DNA of 64,000 nucleotides from Acidulodesulfobacterium sp021802425 (GCA_021802425.1 JAJZXJ010000002.1:1-64000), one strand, 5' to 3'; counted from the first letter of the stretch, positions 16,683-26,537 are shown. Made by a program: numbers and translations. The notes: generated by a model not told the origin, from the letters alone.

Positions 16683-19193
16683 ATGCAAAAATCCGAAGAA
16701 AATTTTAATAATTTCAAAGATTTTCCGAAAAATTACGACTATCAGGCGGTCGAAAAAAAGATAGCGCAGTATTGGGAAGATAACGATACATATAGTTTCG
16801 ATTTCTTTGATACCGAAAAGGAAATTTTTTCGGCCGATACGCCTCCGCCTTATGTTTCATCCGCCCATCTCCATGTCGGGCATGTAATGAGTTATTCCCA
16901 GGCCGAGTTTATCGTCAGGTACAAAAGAATGAAAGGGTTTAATGTGTTTTATCCGATGGGTTTCGACGATAACGGTCTTCCGACGGAGCGGTATGTCGAA
17001 AAAAAGTATAAAATAAACAAGTCGAAGATAACGAGGGAAGAGTTTATAGACCTTTGCTTAAAAGAGACGAAGATTGGCATCGAGACATATAAAGCCTTAT
17101 GGAAATCCGCAGGAATAAGCGTCGATTACCGGCTGTCATACTCTACGATAGATGAAAGATGCAGGAAAACATCCCAAAAATCATTTATTGATCTTTACCA
17201 TAAGAAGCTGATAGAAAGAAGGAACGAGCCTATTTTATGGTGCCCTCAATGCAGAACCTCGCTTGCGCAGGCGGATATTATAATAGAAGAATTAAACGGT
17301 ATTTTGTACGACATAGAATTTAAATCATCATCGGGACAGGGTCTTATAATATCCACAACCCGCCCCGAATTACTGGGGGCATGCGTTGCGGTTTATGCCA
17401 ACCCTCTTGACGACAGATACAGGTTTTTAAACGGGCAAACCGTTAAAACCCCTCTATATAATAAAGATGTTCCCGTTAAATATGATGAAACCGTAGATAT
17501 AAATTATGGAACGGGTTTGATGATGGTTTGCACCTGGGGCGATGCCGAAGATGTTAGAAAGTGGAAGGAGAATAAACTTGACACGGCTATCATTATAGAT
17601 AAAGCGGGAAGATTAAATGAAGCGTCAGGGGCTTATAGCGGATTAACCGTAAGGGATGCAAAAAGAGCAATAGTAGATGACCTCAAGAAATTATCGTTTA
17701 TAAAAGGGGAAAAACCGCTTTTGCATAATGTCGGCGTTCATGACAGGTGTGAAACCCCCGTCGAATTTATTCGCGAGCTTCAATGGTTTATAAAAATTTT
17801 AGATAATAAAGATAAATTCTTAGAGGCTGCCGGTGAAATAAAGTGGCACCCAGATTTTATGAAACCAAGATACGACGAATGGGTTAATAATTTAAAATGG
17901 GACTGGAATATATCGAGGCAAAGATTTTACGGCGTACCCTTTCCTGTCTGGTATTGCGCAAATTGCGGCGAAGTAATCCTTGCAAAAGAGGACGAACTGC
18001 CCGTGGACCCTGCCATAGCCCATCCCGATATTATTAAATGTCCTAAATGCGGGGGGAAAGAATTTAAACCGGAGACGGATGTTATGGACACATGGATGAC
18101 ATCATCGATGACCCCCCTGATTAACGCCTTATGGGCATATGATTCCCGCGCCGCCGATAAAAAAAAACTTTTAGATAGGATTTACCCGATGAGCCTGCGG
18201 CCGCAGGCTCAGGAAATTATTCGAACATGGTTATTTTATACCGTCGTAAAATCTATTTATCATACGGGTAATATTCCGTTTAAAAATGTTATGATAAGCG
18301 GCTGGGGACTTGATAAAAACGGCAAAAAGATGTCTAAAAGCTTAGGTAATTTTGTAGGACCCGAAGAAATAATAAATAAATATTCTGCGGATGCCTTAAG
18401 ATACTGGGCTTCAAAGGCAAATCTGGGGCAGGATTTAAGGTTTAACGAAGAAGATGCCGCGAACGGCAGAAGGCTTTTAATTAAATTATGGAATGCGGCA
18501 AGGTTTTTAATCACAAATGTCAACGAAGGATTTAATCCGTATGAGAAAGACATATCGGAACTTGAATTGGGCGAAGTCGATAAATGGGTTATTACGGAAT
18601 TCGAAAACACTTTAAAGATATGCGGGAACTATATGGAATCTTACGAATACTCCTCAAGTTTAAAGGCAATGGTCGATTTCTTTTATAATGTATATTGCGA
18701 TAATTATCTCGAAATTATAAAAAATGTTTTTTGGGACGAGGAAGAAGAAAATTTTGACAGAAAAGATAAGGCTTTAAATGTTATGTATTTTGTTTCATTC
18801 AATATGATAAAAATATTTGCTCCATTTTTTCCGTTTATTACGGAAGAATTATACCTGTCGTTTTATAAAAATTTTGAAACGGCCGGCAGTATTCATTTGT
18901 CAAATTGGCCAGACTACAGAAAAGAACTTACCTTCGAATCTTCCATAAAAACCGTTAAAATTTTATTGAATATTCTCGAGGCTTCAAGAAAATTAAGAAC
19001 AAGTTTAAATCTTCATCAAAATCATAAGATTGACAAACTTTTAGTTAAAACGCTGAATAACGATTATATAAGCATCTTAAACAGCGTGAACAGCGATATA
19101 AAATCTGCCGCACGGGCGAAAAGAATGATATTTTCCGACGAAGCGGATTTTAAAACCGCGGATGATAACCTGTTTATAAAGATAGAAAAATGA
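16683..19193 (+). CDS. valS: Valyl-tRNA synthetase (archaeal/rickettsial-like type)
   Basis: Charges tRNA-Val; class I. The 836 residues carry the HIGH variant (HLHVGHVMSYSQAEF), then YPMGFDDNGLPTERYVEKK, an editing domain starting STTRPELLGACVAVYANP, and KKMSKSLGNFVGPEEII. The segments DNGLPTER, DVMDTWMTSSMTP and SADALRYWASKANLGQD match ValRS of the archaeal and Rickettsia-like branch, rather than the common bacterial form with 'TDHAGIATQ'. A zinc ribbon (CANCGEVI ... CPKCGGKEF) lies near residue 425. It is divergent from dnaX, with an 84-nt gap. LeuRS was considered and rejected on the KMSKS context. Confidence 0.85.
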   Translation: MQKSEENFNNFKDFPKNYDYQAVEKKIAQYWEDNDTYSFDFFDTEKEIFSADTPPPYVSSAHLHVGHVMSYSQAEFIVRYKRMKGFNVFYPMGFDDNGLPTERYVEKKYKINKSKITREEFIDLCLKETKIGIETYKALWKSAGISVDYRLSYSTIDERCRKTSQKSFIDLYHKKLIERRNEPILWCPQCRTSLAQADIIIEELNGILYDIEFKSSSGQGLIISTTRPELLGACVAVYANPLDDRYRFLNGQTVKTPLYNKDVPVKYDETVDINYGTGLMMVCTWGDAEDVRKWKENKLDTAIIIDKAGRLNEASGAYSGLTVRDAKRAIVDDLKKLSFIKGEKPLLHNVGVHDRCETPVEFIRELQWFIKILDNKDKFLEAAGEIKWHPDFMKPRYDEWVNNLKWDWNISRQRFYGVPFPVWYCANCGEVILAKEDELPVDPAIAHPDIIKCPKCGGKEFKPETDVMDTWMTSSMTPLINALWAYDSRAADKKKLLDRIYPMSLRPQAQEIIRTWLFYTVVKSIYHTGNIPFKNVMISGWGLDKNGKKMSKSLGNFVGPEEIINKYSADALRYWASKANLGQDLRFNEEDAANGRRLLIKLWNAARFLITNVNEGFNPYEKDISELELGEVDKWVITEFENTLKICGNYMESYEYSSSLKAMVDFFYNVYCDNYLEIIKNVFWDEEEENFDRKDKALNVMYFVSFNMIKIFAPFFPFITEELYLSFYKNFETAGSIHLSNWPDYRKELTFESSIKTVKILLNILEASRKLRTSLNLHQNHKIDKLLVKTLNNDYISILNSVNSDIKSAARAKRMIFSDEADFKTADDNLFIKIEK

Positions 19194-19277
19194 ACATTGA
19201 CATTTTAATATTTTATTAATAATATAGCATATATTTTAAAAAATTGGTTTAATTCAGATTAATAAAAGGAGATTTAT

Positions 19278-19466
19278 ATGGCAAATCCAAAGAAAAGACA
19301 CTCAAAATGCAGGAGGGATAAAAGGAGAACTCATGACAGCCTTGAGGCAACTAATTATTCAAAGTGCCCGAATTGCGGGGAGCCCGTGCTTCCGCATAGA
19401 ATGTGCGCTAATTGCAAAACATACAGGGGACGGGTTATAATTGCGGCAGCCGAATCAAAAGCCTGA
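19278..19466 (+). CDS. rpmF: Ribosomal protein L32
   Basis: A 62-residue 50S protein starting MANPKKRHSKCRRDKRRTHD, with a C-x2-C ... C-x2-C zinc site (CPNCGEPVLPHRMCANC). It precedes plsX, as in many bacteria where rpmF-plsX-fab form one transcript. A strong AAAGGAGAT Shine-Dalgarno lies 9 nt before the ATG. Confidence 0.95.
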   Translation: MANPKKRHSKCRRDKRRTHDSLEATNYSKCPNCGEPVLPHRMCANCKTYRGRVIIAAAESKA

Positions 19467-19531
19467 TTATACAAATTATATAAAAGAGTTAACGGGCGTT
19501 AAAATTTTACCTAAAAATGGGGAAATTATAA

Positions 19532-20551
19532 ATGATTAAAATAGCTCTGGACGGCTTTGGTTCAGATAAGGCGCCGGAACCCGAGGTTTTAGGGGCAATA
19601 GCCGCCGTAGAGTCGGATGAGGGATTAGAGATAATACTCACCGGGGATGAGGCCGCATTAGAGAGCGCTTTTAAAAAAAACGGGCATATGTCATCAAGGG
19701 TTAAGATAAAGCATGCTCCTGAGCGGATTACAATGAAGGATTCTCCGTCTTCTATCGTAAGGAATAAAAAAAACTCTTCTTTGCGCGTTGCTTACGAACT
19801 TGTAAAGAATAAAGAGGCGGATGTCGTTATCAGCGCGGGTAATAGCGGGGCATCTTTGGCTATCGCTATGTTTGTTTTTAAGCGGATCAAGGGGATAGAC
19901 AGGCCTGCGATAGCTACTATTATGCCGGCAATCGGCGGCTATACCGTTTTGATAGACGCGGGAGCGAATGTCGATGTCAAACCCCATCATCTTGCTCAAT
20001 TTGCAATAATGGGCGCCGAATATGCCGCTTTTATGAAGGACATAAAAAATCCGAAGATAGGCCTATTAAGCAATGGGGAAGAGGAATCCAAGGGTAACGA
20101 TCTTACAAGGGAGGCTTATAAGATTATAAAAAATACCGATTTAAATTTTTACGGCTATGTCGAAGGTAGAGAGATATTTAACGGAAAAGTCGATGTAGTT
20201 GTTTGTGACGGATTTACGGGCAATGTTATTTTAAAAGCATCCGAGACGCTGGCCGAAACAATATTTAATCTTTTAAAAGACGAAGTGGACAAAAGCCTTA
20301 TGGCGAAATTAGGGTTTTTTCTTGCTAAAAAATCATTAAAAAATTTTAAAAAACTTGTTGACCACAACGAATACGGCGGGGCGCCGCTTCTCGGGGTTAA
20401 CGGAGCGGCATTTATCGCCCACGGCGGCGCAAGCCCAAAAGCAATCGCGAGCGCCATTTTTGTTGCCAAGCACTTTGTCGAAAAAGGGATAACTTTAAAT
20501 ATCAGCCATAAAATAGAAGCCAATGCCGAAAGCGGTTATTTATCCCAATAA
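19532..20551 (+). CDS. plsX: Phosphate acyltransferase PlsX
   Basis: Makes acyl-phosphate from acyl-ACP for phospholipid synthesis. The 339-residue protein begins IKIALDGFGSDKAPEPEVLG and has VISAGNSGASLAIAMFVFKR, GANVDVKPHHLAQFA and VCDGFTGNVILKASE, all PlsX signatures. It sits between rpmF and fabH, the common arrangement. Confidence 0.95.
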   Translation: MIKIALDGFGSDKAPEPEVLGAIAAVESDEGLEIILTGDEAALESAFKKNGHMSSRVKIKHAPERITMKDSPSSIVRNKKNSSLRVAYELVKNKEADVVISAGNSGASLAIAMFVFKRIKGIDRPAIATIMPAIGGYTVLIDAGANVDVKPHHLAQFAIMGAEYAAFMKDIKNPKIGLLSNGEEESKGNDLTREAYKIIKNTDLNFYGYVEGREIFNGKVDVVVCDGFTGNVILKASETLAETIFNLLKDEVDKSLMAKLGFFLAKKSLKNFKKLVDHNEYGGAPLLGVNGAAFIAHGGASPKAIASAIFVAKHFVEKGITLNISHKIEANAESGYLSQ

Positions 20552-20583
20552 AATATAAATTTTGATAGCGAAGGTTTAAAAAA

Positions 20584-21567
20584 TTGATATATTCACAGAT
20601 TACAGGAATCGGTTCGTATGTTCCGGAAAAAGTGCTTACCAATGAAGAACTTTGCAGTATTGTCGATACATCGGACGAGTGGATTACCTCAAGGACAGGC
20701 ATTAAAGAAAGGCGGATCGCCGAAGCCGGCTTAACGACATCGGATATAGCCGCCAATGCCGCAAGGCGGGCAATTAAGCGCTCCGGGGTGAGCCCGATGG
20801 ACATAGAGCTTATCATAGTCGGAACAATTACGCCGGATATGATATTTCCGTCCACCGCCTGCATCGTTCAAGAAAAATTAGGGCTGAAAAATGCGGCCGC
20901 TTTTGATGTAAGCGCAGGGTGCAGCGGCTTTATTTATTCTTTATCCATTGCAGACAGCTTTATTAAATCGGGCAGATATAAAAATGCATTAGTTATCGGC
21001 GCCGATTTACTTTCGAGAATTACCGATTATACCGACAGGTCAACCTGCGTATTATTCGGTGACGGCGGAGGGGCGGCGGTGTTATCCGCAAATACCGAAA
21101 ATACAAGGGGTATCTTATCGACCCACATACATTCCGAGGGCGGGCATGACAATATACTTAAACTTCCTGCGGGAGGCTCTTTAATGCCCGCAACCGCCCA
21201 GACGGTAAATAATCTTGACCATTATATAAAGATGAAGGGTTCCGAGCTTTTTAAATATGCGGTAAAATATCTTAAAGATGTTGCCGAAGAGGCTATTAAA
21301 TTTAACGGCCTTAAGCCGGAAGATATCGATTTGTTTGTTCCCCATCAGGCAAATATCAGGATAATAGAAGCCACCGCAAAGAAGTTGTGTTTTCCAATGG
21401 AGAGGGTTTTCGTAAATGTGGAGAAGTATGGAAATACTTCAAGCGGTTCAATCCCTATTGCGTTAGACGAAGCGTGCGTTTCGGGCCGCATAAAAGAAGG
21501 GGACCTGGTATTAATCGATGCTATCGGCGCTGGACTCGCATGGGCATCTTCTATAATAAGATGGTAA
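20584..21567 (+). CDS. fabH: 3-oxoacyl-ACP synthase III
   Basis: Condenses acetyl-CoA with malonyl-ACP to start fatty-acid synthesis. The 327 residues have the Cys of FDVSAGCSGFIYSL, the His of VPHQANIRI and the Asn of YGNTSSGSIP, completing the Cys-His-Asn triad. The start appears to be TTG 20584, with GAAGG about 10 nt upstream. No ATG precedes the conserved N-terminal strand ITGIGSYVPEKV. Confidence 0.95.
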   Translation: MIYSQITGIGSYVPEKVLTNEELCSIVDTSDEWITSRTGIKERRIAEAGLTTSDIAANAARRAIKRSGVSPMDIELIIVGTITPDMIFPSTACIVQEKLGLKNAAAFDVSAGCSGFIYSLSIADSFIKSGRYKNALVIGADLLSRITDYTDRSTCVLFGDGGGAAVLSANTENTRGILSTHIHSEGGHDNILKLPAGGSLMPATAQTVNNLDHYIKMKGSELFKYAVKYLKDVAEEAIKFNGLKPEDIDLFVPHQANIRIIEATAKKLCFPMERVFVNVEKYGNTSSGSIPIALDEACVSGRIKEGDLVLIDAIGAGLAWASSIIRW

Positions 21568-21602
21568 AACTATATAACTATATATATGATATATGGTAAA
21601 AC

Positions 21603-21626
21603 GGGGACAGGCTTAAGCCTGTCCCC
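21603..21626. repeat. 24-nt perfect palindrome of the GGGGACAG...CTGTCCCC type
   Basis: GGGGACAGGCTT is followed immediately by its reverse complement AAGCCTGTCCCC. It lies in the 79-nt gap between fabH and fabK. A related inverted repeat with the same GGGGACAG arms sits at 48552-48590. It could act as an RNA hairpin at the fabH 3' end or be an interspersed REP-like element. There is no T-run, so a simple intrinsic terminator is unlikely. Confidence 0.8.
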
Positions 21627-21646
21627 TAATAGGATGAAACAATAAA

Positions 21647-22594
21647 ATGATAAAATCTCCCATATGTGATAAAATTGGGATAAAATATCCGATTTTTCAG
21701 GGCGGAATGGCATGGGCTTCGAATTATGCTCTTGCAAGCGCCGTTTCAAATGCCGGAGGCTTGGGTATAATAGGGGCAGGGCAGATGCCCCCGGATCTCC
21801 TTGTTAAGGAAATAAGAAAAGCTAAGGAAAATACCGATAAGCCTTTCGGCGTAAATCTTATACTATATTTGCCTCATATAGGTGAATTAGTCGATGCCGT
21901 TATACGAGAGGGCGTCCCTGTTGTTACGACCGGAGCCGGAAATGCGGGACCTTACATTAAAAAATTTCACGAAGCGGGCATAAAAGTAATTCCCGTTATT
22001 CCATCGACGGCTCTTGCAAAAAGGATGGAAAAGGCTGGGGCGGATGCCTTAATTGCCGAGGGTACGGAATCGGGAGGGCATATCGGGGAGCTAACCACCA
22101 TGGTAATTGTTCCGCAGGTTGTCGATAGCGTTAATATTCCCGTTATAGCTGCGGGCGGAATTGCGGATTACAGAGGGTTCGCCGCCGCTTTATGTCTGGG
22201 CGCAAGCGGCGTTCAAATGGGCACGAGATTTCTTGCGACTAAGGAATGCCATGTGCATCAAAACTGGAAGGATATGGTAATAAAGGCATCCGACAGGGAT
22301 ACCGTCGTTACCGGAAGGCCGACGGGGCATCCTGTCAGGGTGTTAAAAAACAGGCTCGCGAAAATGTTTCTCGAATTGGAAGAAAAATGTTCGCCGGTCG
22401 TTGAATACGAAAAACTCGGCACGGGAAGATTGAAAGCTGCGTCGGTTGACGGGGATATCGAAATGGGTTCTTTAATGAGCGGACAGATTGCGGGACTGAT
22501 AAAAGAGGAAAAAACCGTAAAAGAGGTTATAGAAGAAATAGTTTTCCAGGCTGAAGATTTTATCAATAATATGTCTAAATTTATAAAAGGTTAA
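21647..22594 (+). CDS. fabK: Enoyl-ACP reductase (FMN-dependent FabK type)
   Basis: Reduces trans-2-enoyl-ACP using FMN and NAD(P)H, the last step of each elongation cycle. The 315-residue TIM barrel belongs to the 2-nitropropane dioxygenase/FabK family: GIKYPIFQGGMAWASN, AEGTESGGHIGELTTM with the active-site His, IPVIAAGGIADYRG, and GVQMGTRFLATKEC. Its place inside the fab cluster supports FabK over nitronate monooxygenase. No fabI is in the window. FabK enzymes are typically insensitive to triclosan. Confidence 0.88.
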   Translation: MIKSPICDKIGIKYPIFQGGMAWASNYALASAVSNAGGLGIIGAGQMPPDLLVKEIRKAKENTDKPFGVNLILYLPHIGELVDAVIREGVPVVTTGAGNAGPYIKKFHEAGIKVIPVIPSTALAKRMEKAGADALIAEGTESGGHIGELTTMVIVPQVVDSVNIPVIAAGGIADYRGFAAALCLGASGVQMGTRFLATKECHVHQNWKDMVIKASDRDTVVTGRPTGHPVRVLKNRLAKMFLELEEKCSPVVEYEKLGTGRLKAASVDGDIEMGSLMSGQIAGLIKEEKTVKEVIEEIVFQAEDFINNMSKFIKG

Positions 22595-23566
22595 ATGGAA
22601 AAAAGAGCAAACCCAAATATTGCATTTGTCTTTCCCGGACAGGGGTCACAGCATACGGGCATGGGAAAGGATATTTTTGAAAATTTTAACGAAGCAAGGC
22701 TTGTCTTAGAAGAGTCTTCGGATATCTTAGGCATGGATATGAAAAAGCTAATTTTTGGGGATGACGAAAGGCTGCTTAATTTAACCGAAAATACCCAGCC
22801 GGCCATTTTAACCGTGAGCACAGCCATACTTAAAGCAATGCAAAAAGAAACGGGTCTTAATCCTGTTTGCGTTTCCGGCCATAGTCTCGGCGAGTACAGC
22901 GCCAATGTTTTTGCAGGTTCTTTGGATTTTTTGCATGCCCTTTTAATCACAAAAAAAAGAGGGGTTTTTATGCAAAATGCGTGTCCCGCGGGTTTTGGCA
23001 GGATGGCGGCAATAATTGGACTTGACGAGGATACTATAAAATCGGTAATCAATAAGATAAACGGTTCGGATAATAAGGACAAGGTATTTATAGCGAATTT
23101 TAATTCGCCCGTTCAAACCGTTATATCGGGGGAATCCTCTTCTGTGGACGAGGCATGCGCCGTTCTTAAAGAACGGGGAGCCAAAAAGACTGTTATATTG
23201 CCGGTCAGCGCCCCGTTTCATACGCCGTTTATGGAAGAGGCAAAGGGTAATTTGTCAGCCTATTTTAAAGAAGACTGGTTTTCTGATGCCCATTGCGAAA
23301 TATTTTCAAATGCCGACTCTTTAAATTATTCTAAAAAAACCGATGTTATCAGGCTTCTTTTGGAACAGATAACTTCTCCCGTGAGATGGAGCGAGTCCGT
23401 TTTGAATATGAAGAAAATATTTAATGTTTCCACCTTTATTGAAATCGGACCTTCAAATGTTTTAAGTTCTTTAATAAAAAGGATAGATAAAGGGGTCAAT
23501 TCTTTATCTATTAATTCCGTTGCGACATTAAAAGAATTGGAAAAATTTTTACTTGTTAATAACTAA
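22595..23566 (+). CDS. fabD: Malonyl-CoA:ACP transacylase
   Basis: Loads malonyl groups onto ACP. The 323-residue protein has AFVFPGQGSQHTGMG, the nucleophile serine in CVSGHSLGEYSANVFAG, and the His in SAPFHTPFMEE. Its ATG directly abuts the fabK stop with no gap, indicating coupling. Confidence 0.95.
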   Translation: MEKRANPNIAFVFPGQGSQHTGMGKDIFENFNEARLVLEESSDILGMDMKKLIFGDDERLLNLTENTQPAILTVSTAILKAMQKETGLNPVCVSGHSLGEYSANVFAGSLDFLHALLITKKRGVFMQNACPAGFGRMAAIIGLDEDTIKSVINKINGSDNKDKVFIANFNSPVQTVISGESSSVDEACAVLKERGAKKTVILPVSAPFHTPFMEEAKGNLSAYFKEDWFSDAHCEIFSNADSLNYSKKTDVIRLLLEQITSPVRWSESVLNMKKIFNVSTFIEIGPSNVLSSLIKRIDKGVNSLSINSVATLKELEKFLLVNN

Positions 23567-23611
23567 CGGGAAATCTAAACCGGTATTTTATCTGTAAGTT
23601 AATTATAATTT

Positions 23612-24367
23612 ATGTCTTATTGTATCGATTTAAGCGGTAAGGTAACGATTGTTACGGGAGGATATGCGGGAATCGGGTTGTCCATTGTCAAAACTCAACT
23701 TTCTGCAGGAGCAAGAGTTATAATTCTGGGCAAGACTTATAACAAATTTTTAGATATTCGGAATGAACTTAAAGAAATTTCGGATGAATTCGACTTCTAC
23801 GAGCTCGATATAAAAAATTCTCAAGAGGTAACGGATATTATACGGAAAATAGAAGCAAAGGAGTCAAAAATAGACATTCTTGTCAATAACGCCGGCATTG
23901 TTAAGGATTCTCTGCTTATAAGGATGAGCGATGAAGACTGGCTCGATGTGCTTGATGTCAATTTAAACGGACTGTTTTATGTTACGAAAAATGTGTTGAA
24001 ATATATGGTAAAAGCTAAAAGCGGCAGGGTAATTAATATAACATCCGTAATCGGCGAAACCGGCAACGCGGGTCAGGCAAATTACGCGGCAGCCAAGGCG
24101 GGAATTATTGCCTTTACTAAATCTATTGCTAAGGAATATGCCGCCAGGGGCATAATTGCAAATGCCGTCGCTCCCGGTTTTATAAAGTCGTCTATGACCG
24201 ATAAATTACCTGAGGATATAAAAGACGGGATAAAAAAGACAATCCCGTTAAGCCGCATCGGCGACCCAACCGATGTTTCGAATGCGGTGCTTTTTTTATC
24301 GTCTATTTTATCGAATTATATCACGGGTGCCGTTATTAATGTAAACGGCGGAATGTTTATGCAGTAA
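23612..24367 (+). CDS. fabG: 3-oxoacyl-ACP reductase
   Basis: NADPH-dependent SDR reducing 3-oxoacyl-ACP. The 251 residues have the cofactor loop VTGGYAGIGLSIVK, NNAG (LVNNAGIVKDSLL), catalytic Ser in INITSVIGETGN, and the YxxxK of QANYAAAKAGI. Position between fabD and acpP identifies it as FabG rather than a generic SDR. A second SDR at 58322 is not in a fab context. Confidence 0.93.
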   Translation: MSYCIDLSGKVTIVTGGYAGIGLSIVKTQLSAGARVIILGKTYNKFLDIRNELKEISDEFDFYELDIKNSQEVTDIIRKIEAKESKIDILVNNAGIVKDSLLIRMSDEDWLDVLDVNLNGLFYVTKNVLKYMVKAKSGRVINITSVIGETGNAGQANYAAAKAGIIAFTKSIAKEYAARGIIANAVAPGFIKSSMTDKLPEDIKDGIKKTIPLSRIGDPTDVSNAVLFLSSILSNYITGAVINVNGGMFMQ

Positions 24368-24436
24368 TTTAATAATAAAAATATTAATTAATTTTATGAA
24401 TTTAAATTAATTAACAAGGAGGGGGTGAAAAAGTAA

Positions 24437-24670
24437 ATGTCAGTGGAAAAAAAGGTTAAAGAAATAATCGTCGAGCAGCTCGGGGTTACTCCCGATGAGG
24501 TTACTAACGAGGCTTCATTTGTCGAAGACCTTGGTGCGGATTCTTTGGACACCGTAGAATTGGTTATGGCTTTTGAAGAGGAGTTCGGGATAGAGATATC
24601 CGATGAAGATGCCGAAAAGATTAAAACGGTTCAGGATGCAGTTTCATATATCGATGAGCATACAAAATAA
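24437..24670 (+). CDS. acpP: Acyl carrier protein
   Basis: A 77-residue acidic four-helix protein. The phosphopantetheine serine lies in EDLGADSLDTVELVMAFEEE. It has an exceptionally strong ribosome-binding region (AAGGAGGGGGTG), consistent with high ACP expression. Confidence 0.97.
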   Translation: MSVEKKVKEIIVEQLGVTPDEVTNEASFVEDLGADSLDTVELVMAFEEEFGIEISDEDAEKIKTVQDAVSYIDEHTK

Positions 24671-24723
24671 TTTGCATCTTTATTATTAAAACCATCAAAA
24701 TAAAGATTTATAACGGATTTACT

Positions 24724-25980
24724 ATGAGAACAGTTAATTGCGATAGAAGAGTCGTTATTACGGGACTTTCCATGATTACCGCGCTCGGCAACGATCTTGA
24801 ATCATCCTGGAATAAGATGATAAAAGGGGAAAGCGGCATCGGTTTAATTACCCGCTTTGATACGGAAAGCTACGCGACTAAGATAGCCGGCGAGGTAAAA
24901 GGGTTTAATCCCGAGAGATTTATCGACAAAAAAGAAGTTAAAAAAATGGACCAATTTATTCATTACGCTTATGCCTGTTCCAAAATGGCCGTTGATATGT
25001 CTGGACTTGGGATTACGAAGGAAAATGCTCACAGGGTCGGCGTATGGATTGGCGCTGGCATCGGCGGACTTATGACCATAGAAAAGTATCACACACTGCT
25101 TTTGGAAGGAGGACCTAAAAAAATTTCGCCGTTTTTTATCCCGATGCTTTTAATAAATCTGGCGCCGGGCCAGATTTCAATAATGACGGGAGCTAAAGGC
25201 CCTAACGCCAGTACCGTATCTGCCTGTTCCACAGGCACCAATTCCATTGGAGACGCGTACAAAATAATAGCAAGGGGAGACGCCGACGCGATGATAGCGG
25301 GCGGCGCCGAATCCACGATTACCCCGCTTTGTATTTCGGGCTTTAACGCGATGAAGGCGCTTTCCACAAGAAACGACGAACCGGCAAAGGCTTCGAGGCC
25401 GTTCGATAAAAATAGGGACGGTTTTGTCGTAAGCGAGGGGGCGGGTATCGTTATCCTCGAGGAGCTAAGCGGCGCGTTAAAAAGGGGCGCAAAAATAATC
25501 GCCGAAATTGTGGGATACGGCGTTTCTTCGGATGCTTATCATCTTTCCACCCCCGACCCAAACGCCGAAGGCGCATACTACAGTATGAAAAATGCCATAG
25601 AGGACGCAGGGTTAACCCCCGATAATATAGATTATGTAAACGCCCATGGGACATCCACTTATTATAACGATTTAAACGAAACTAAGGCTATAAAGCAGCT
25701 TTTTAAGGATAAAACTAAGGAGTTAAAAATTAGTTCCATTAAATCCATGATAGGACATGCGCTTGGAGCGGCCGGCGGAATAGAAGCGGTTGCCACTGCA
25801 TTAACTGTCAGTACGGGGATAATACCCCCTACGATAAATTTAGATGAACCCGGCGAAGAGTGCGATTTGGATTATGTTCCCAATGTAATGCAAAAGGCCG
25901 ATGTACGATATGCGATATCAAATTCTTTTGGATTTGGCGGGACAAATGCCACATTAGTTTTTAAAAAATGGGAGGAATAA
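24724..25980 (+). CDS. fabF: 3-oxoacyl-ACP synthase II
   Basis: Elongating condensing enzyme. The 418 residues contain the catalytic Cys (TVSACSTGTNSIGDAYK), first His (VNAHGTSTYYNDLNET), Lys-Ser region (KSMIGHALGAAGGIEA) with the second His, and the C-terminal NSFGFGGTNA. It follows acpP by 53 nt, standard acpP-fabF order. Confidence 0.95.
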   Translation: MRTVNCDRRVVITGLSMITALGNDLESSWNKMIKGESGIGLITRFDTESYATKIAGEVKGFNPERFIDKKEVKKMDQFIHYAYACSKMAVDMSGLGITKENAHRVGVWIGAGIGGLMTIEKYHTLLLEGGPKKISPFFIPMLLINLAPGQISIMTGAKGPNASTVSACSTGTNSIGDAYKIIARGDADAMIAGGAESTITPLCISGFNAMKALSTRNDEPAKASRPFDKNRDGFVVSEGAGIVILEELSGALKRGAKIIAEIVGYGVSSDAYHLSTPDPNAEGAYYSMKNAIEDAGLTPDNIDYVNAHGTSTYYNDLNETKAIKQLFKDKTKELKISSIKSMIGHALGAAGGIEAVATALTVSTGIIPPTINLDEPGEECDLDYVPNVMQKADVRYAISNSFGFGGTNATLVFKKWEE

Positions 25981-25988
25981 TATTATAA

Positions 25989-26438
25989 ATGATATTCTTA
26001 GGGTCTGATCATGCCGGTTTTGAATTAAAAGAGTCTATAAAAAATTATCTTAAAGAGAAAGGTATAAATTATCTTGATATGGGAACGGATTCGTTAAAGA
26101 GCGTGGATTATCCCGATTACGCCCTTAAGGTAGCCGAAAAAGTAAAGGCGGACGACGATAAGAATTCTTTCGGTATTCTCGTTTGCGGAACGGGTATCGG
26201 AATGGAAATAGCCGCAAATAAAATAAACGGAATCAGGGCGGCTCTGGCTTATGATGAATATACGGCGGAGGTTGCAAAGAAGCATAATAATGCCAATGTC
26301 TTAACCCTGGGCGGCAGGACAACCACGCCCACAGAGGCAATAAGATATATCGACAAATTTATGTCATCCGGGTATGAGGGCGGAAGGCATGAAGACAGGA
26401 TTTCTAAGATTACCTCTATGGAAAAATTAAAGGATTAA
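25989..26438 (+). CDS. rpiB: Ribose-5-phosphate isomerase B
   Basis: Interconverts ribose 5-phosphate and ribulose 5-phosphate. At 149 residues it carries IFLGSDHAGFELKESI, VCGTGIGMEIAANKINGIRA with the active-site Cys, and HNNANVLTLGGR. It lies 8 nt after fabF and upstream of glyA, as in several bacterial lineages. It complements the oxidative pentose-phosphate genes 20 kb away. Confidence 0.94.
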   Translation: MIFLGSDHAGFELKESIKNYLKEKGINYLDMGTDSLKSVDYPDYALKVAEKVKADDDKNSFGILVCGTGIGMEIAANKINGIRAALAYDEYTAEVAKKHNNANVLTLGGRTTTPTEAIRYIDKFMSSGYEGGRHEDRISKITSMEKLKD

Positions 26439-26470
26439 AGATATAATAAATGGGGTATATGAAAAGTTTA

Positions 26471-26488
26471 ATATGTCCCGCCCCCGGC
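26471..26488 (+). repeat. Short GC-rich intergenic motif ATATGTCCCGCCCCCGGC
   Basis: In the 99-nt rpiB-glyA gap. The reverse-complement relative GCCGGGCGGGACATAT occurs at 3745-3760 after pycB. The two differ only by an extra CC in the C-run and stand out in AT-rich spacers. The match could be a minor interspersed repeat; only two copies are visible. Confidence 0.4.
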
Positions 26489-26537
26489 ATAATCTTATAA
26501 AACTTAATAAATTTAATTAACTTACGGGTGTAATAAA

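Noticed and set aside
16683..19193. Leucyl-tRNA synthetase
   Set aside because: The DNGLPTER and ALRYWA contexts, together with the editing-domain sequence, fit ValRS.
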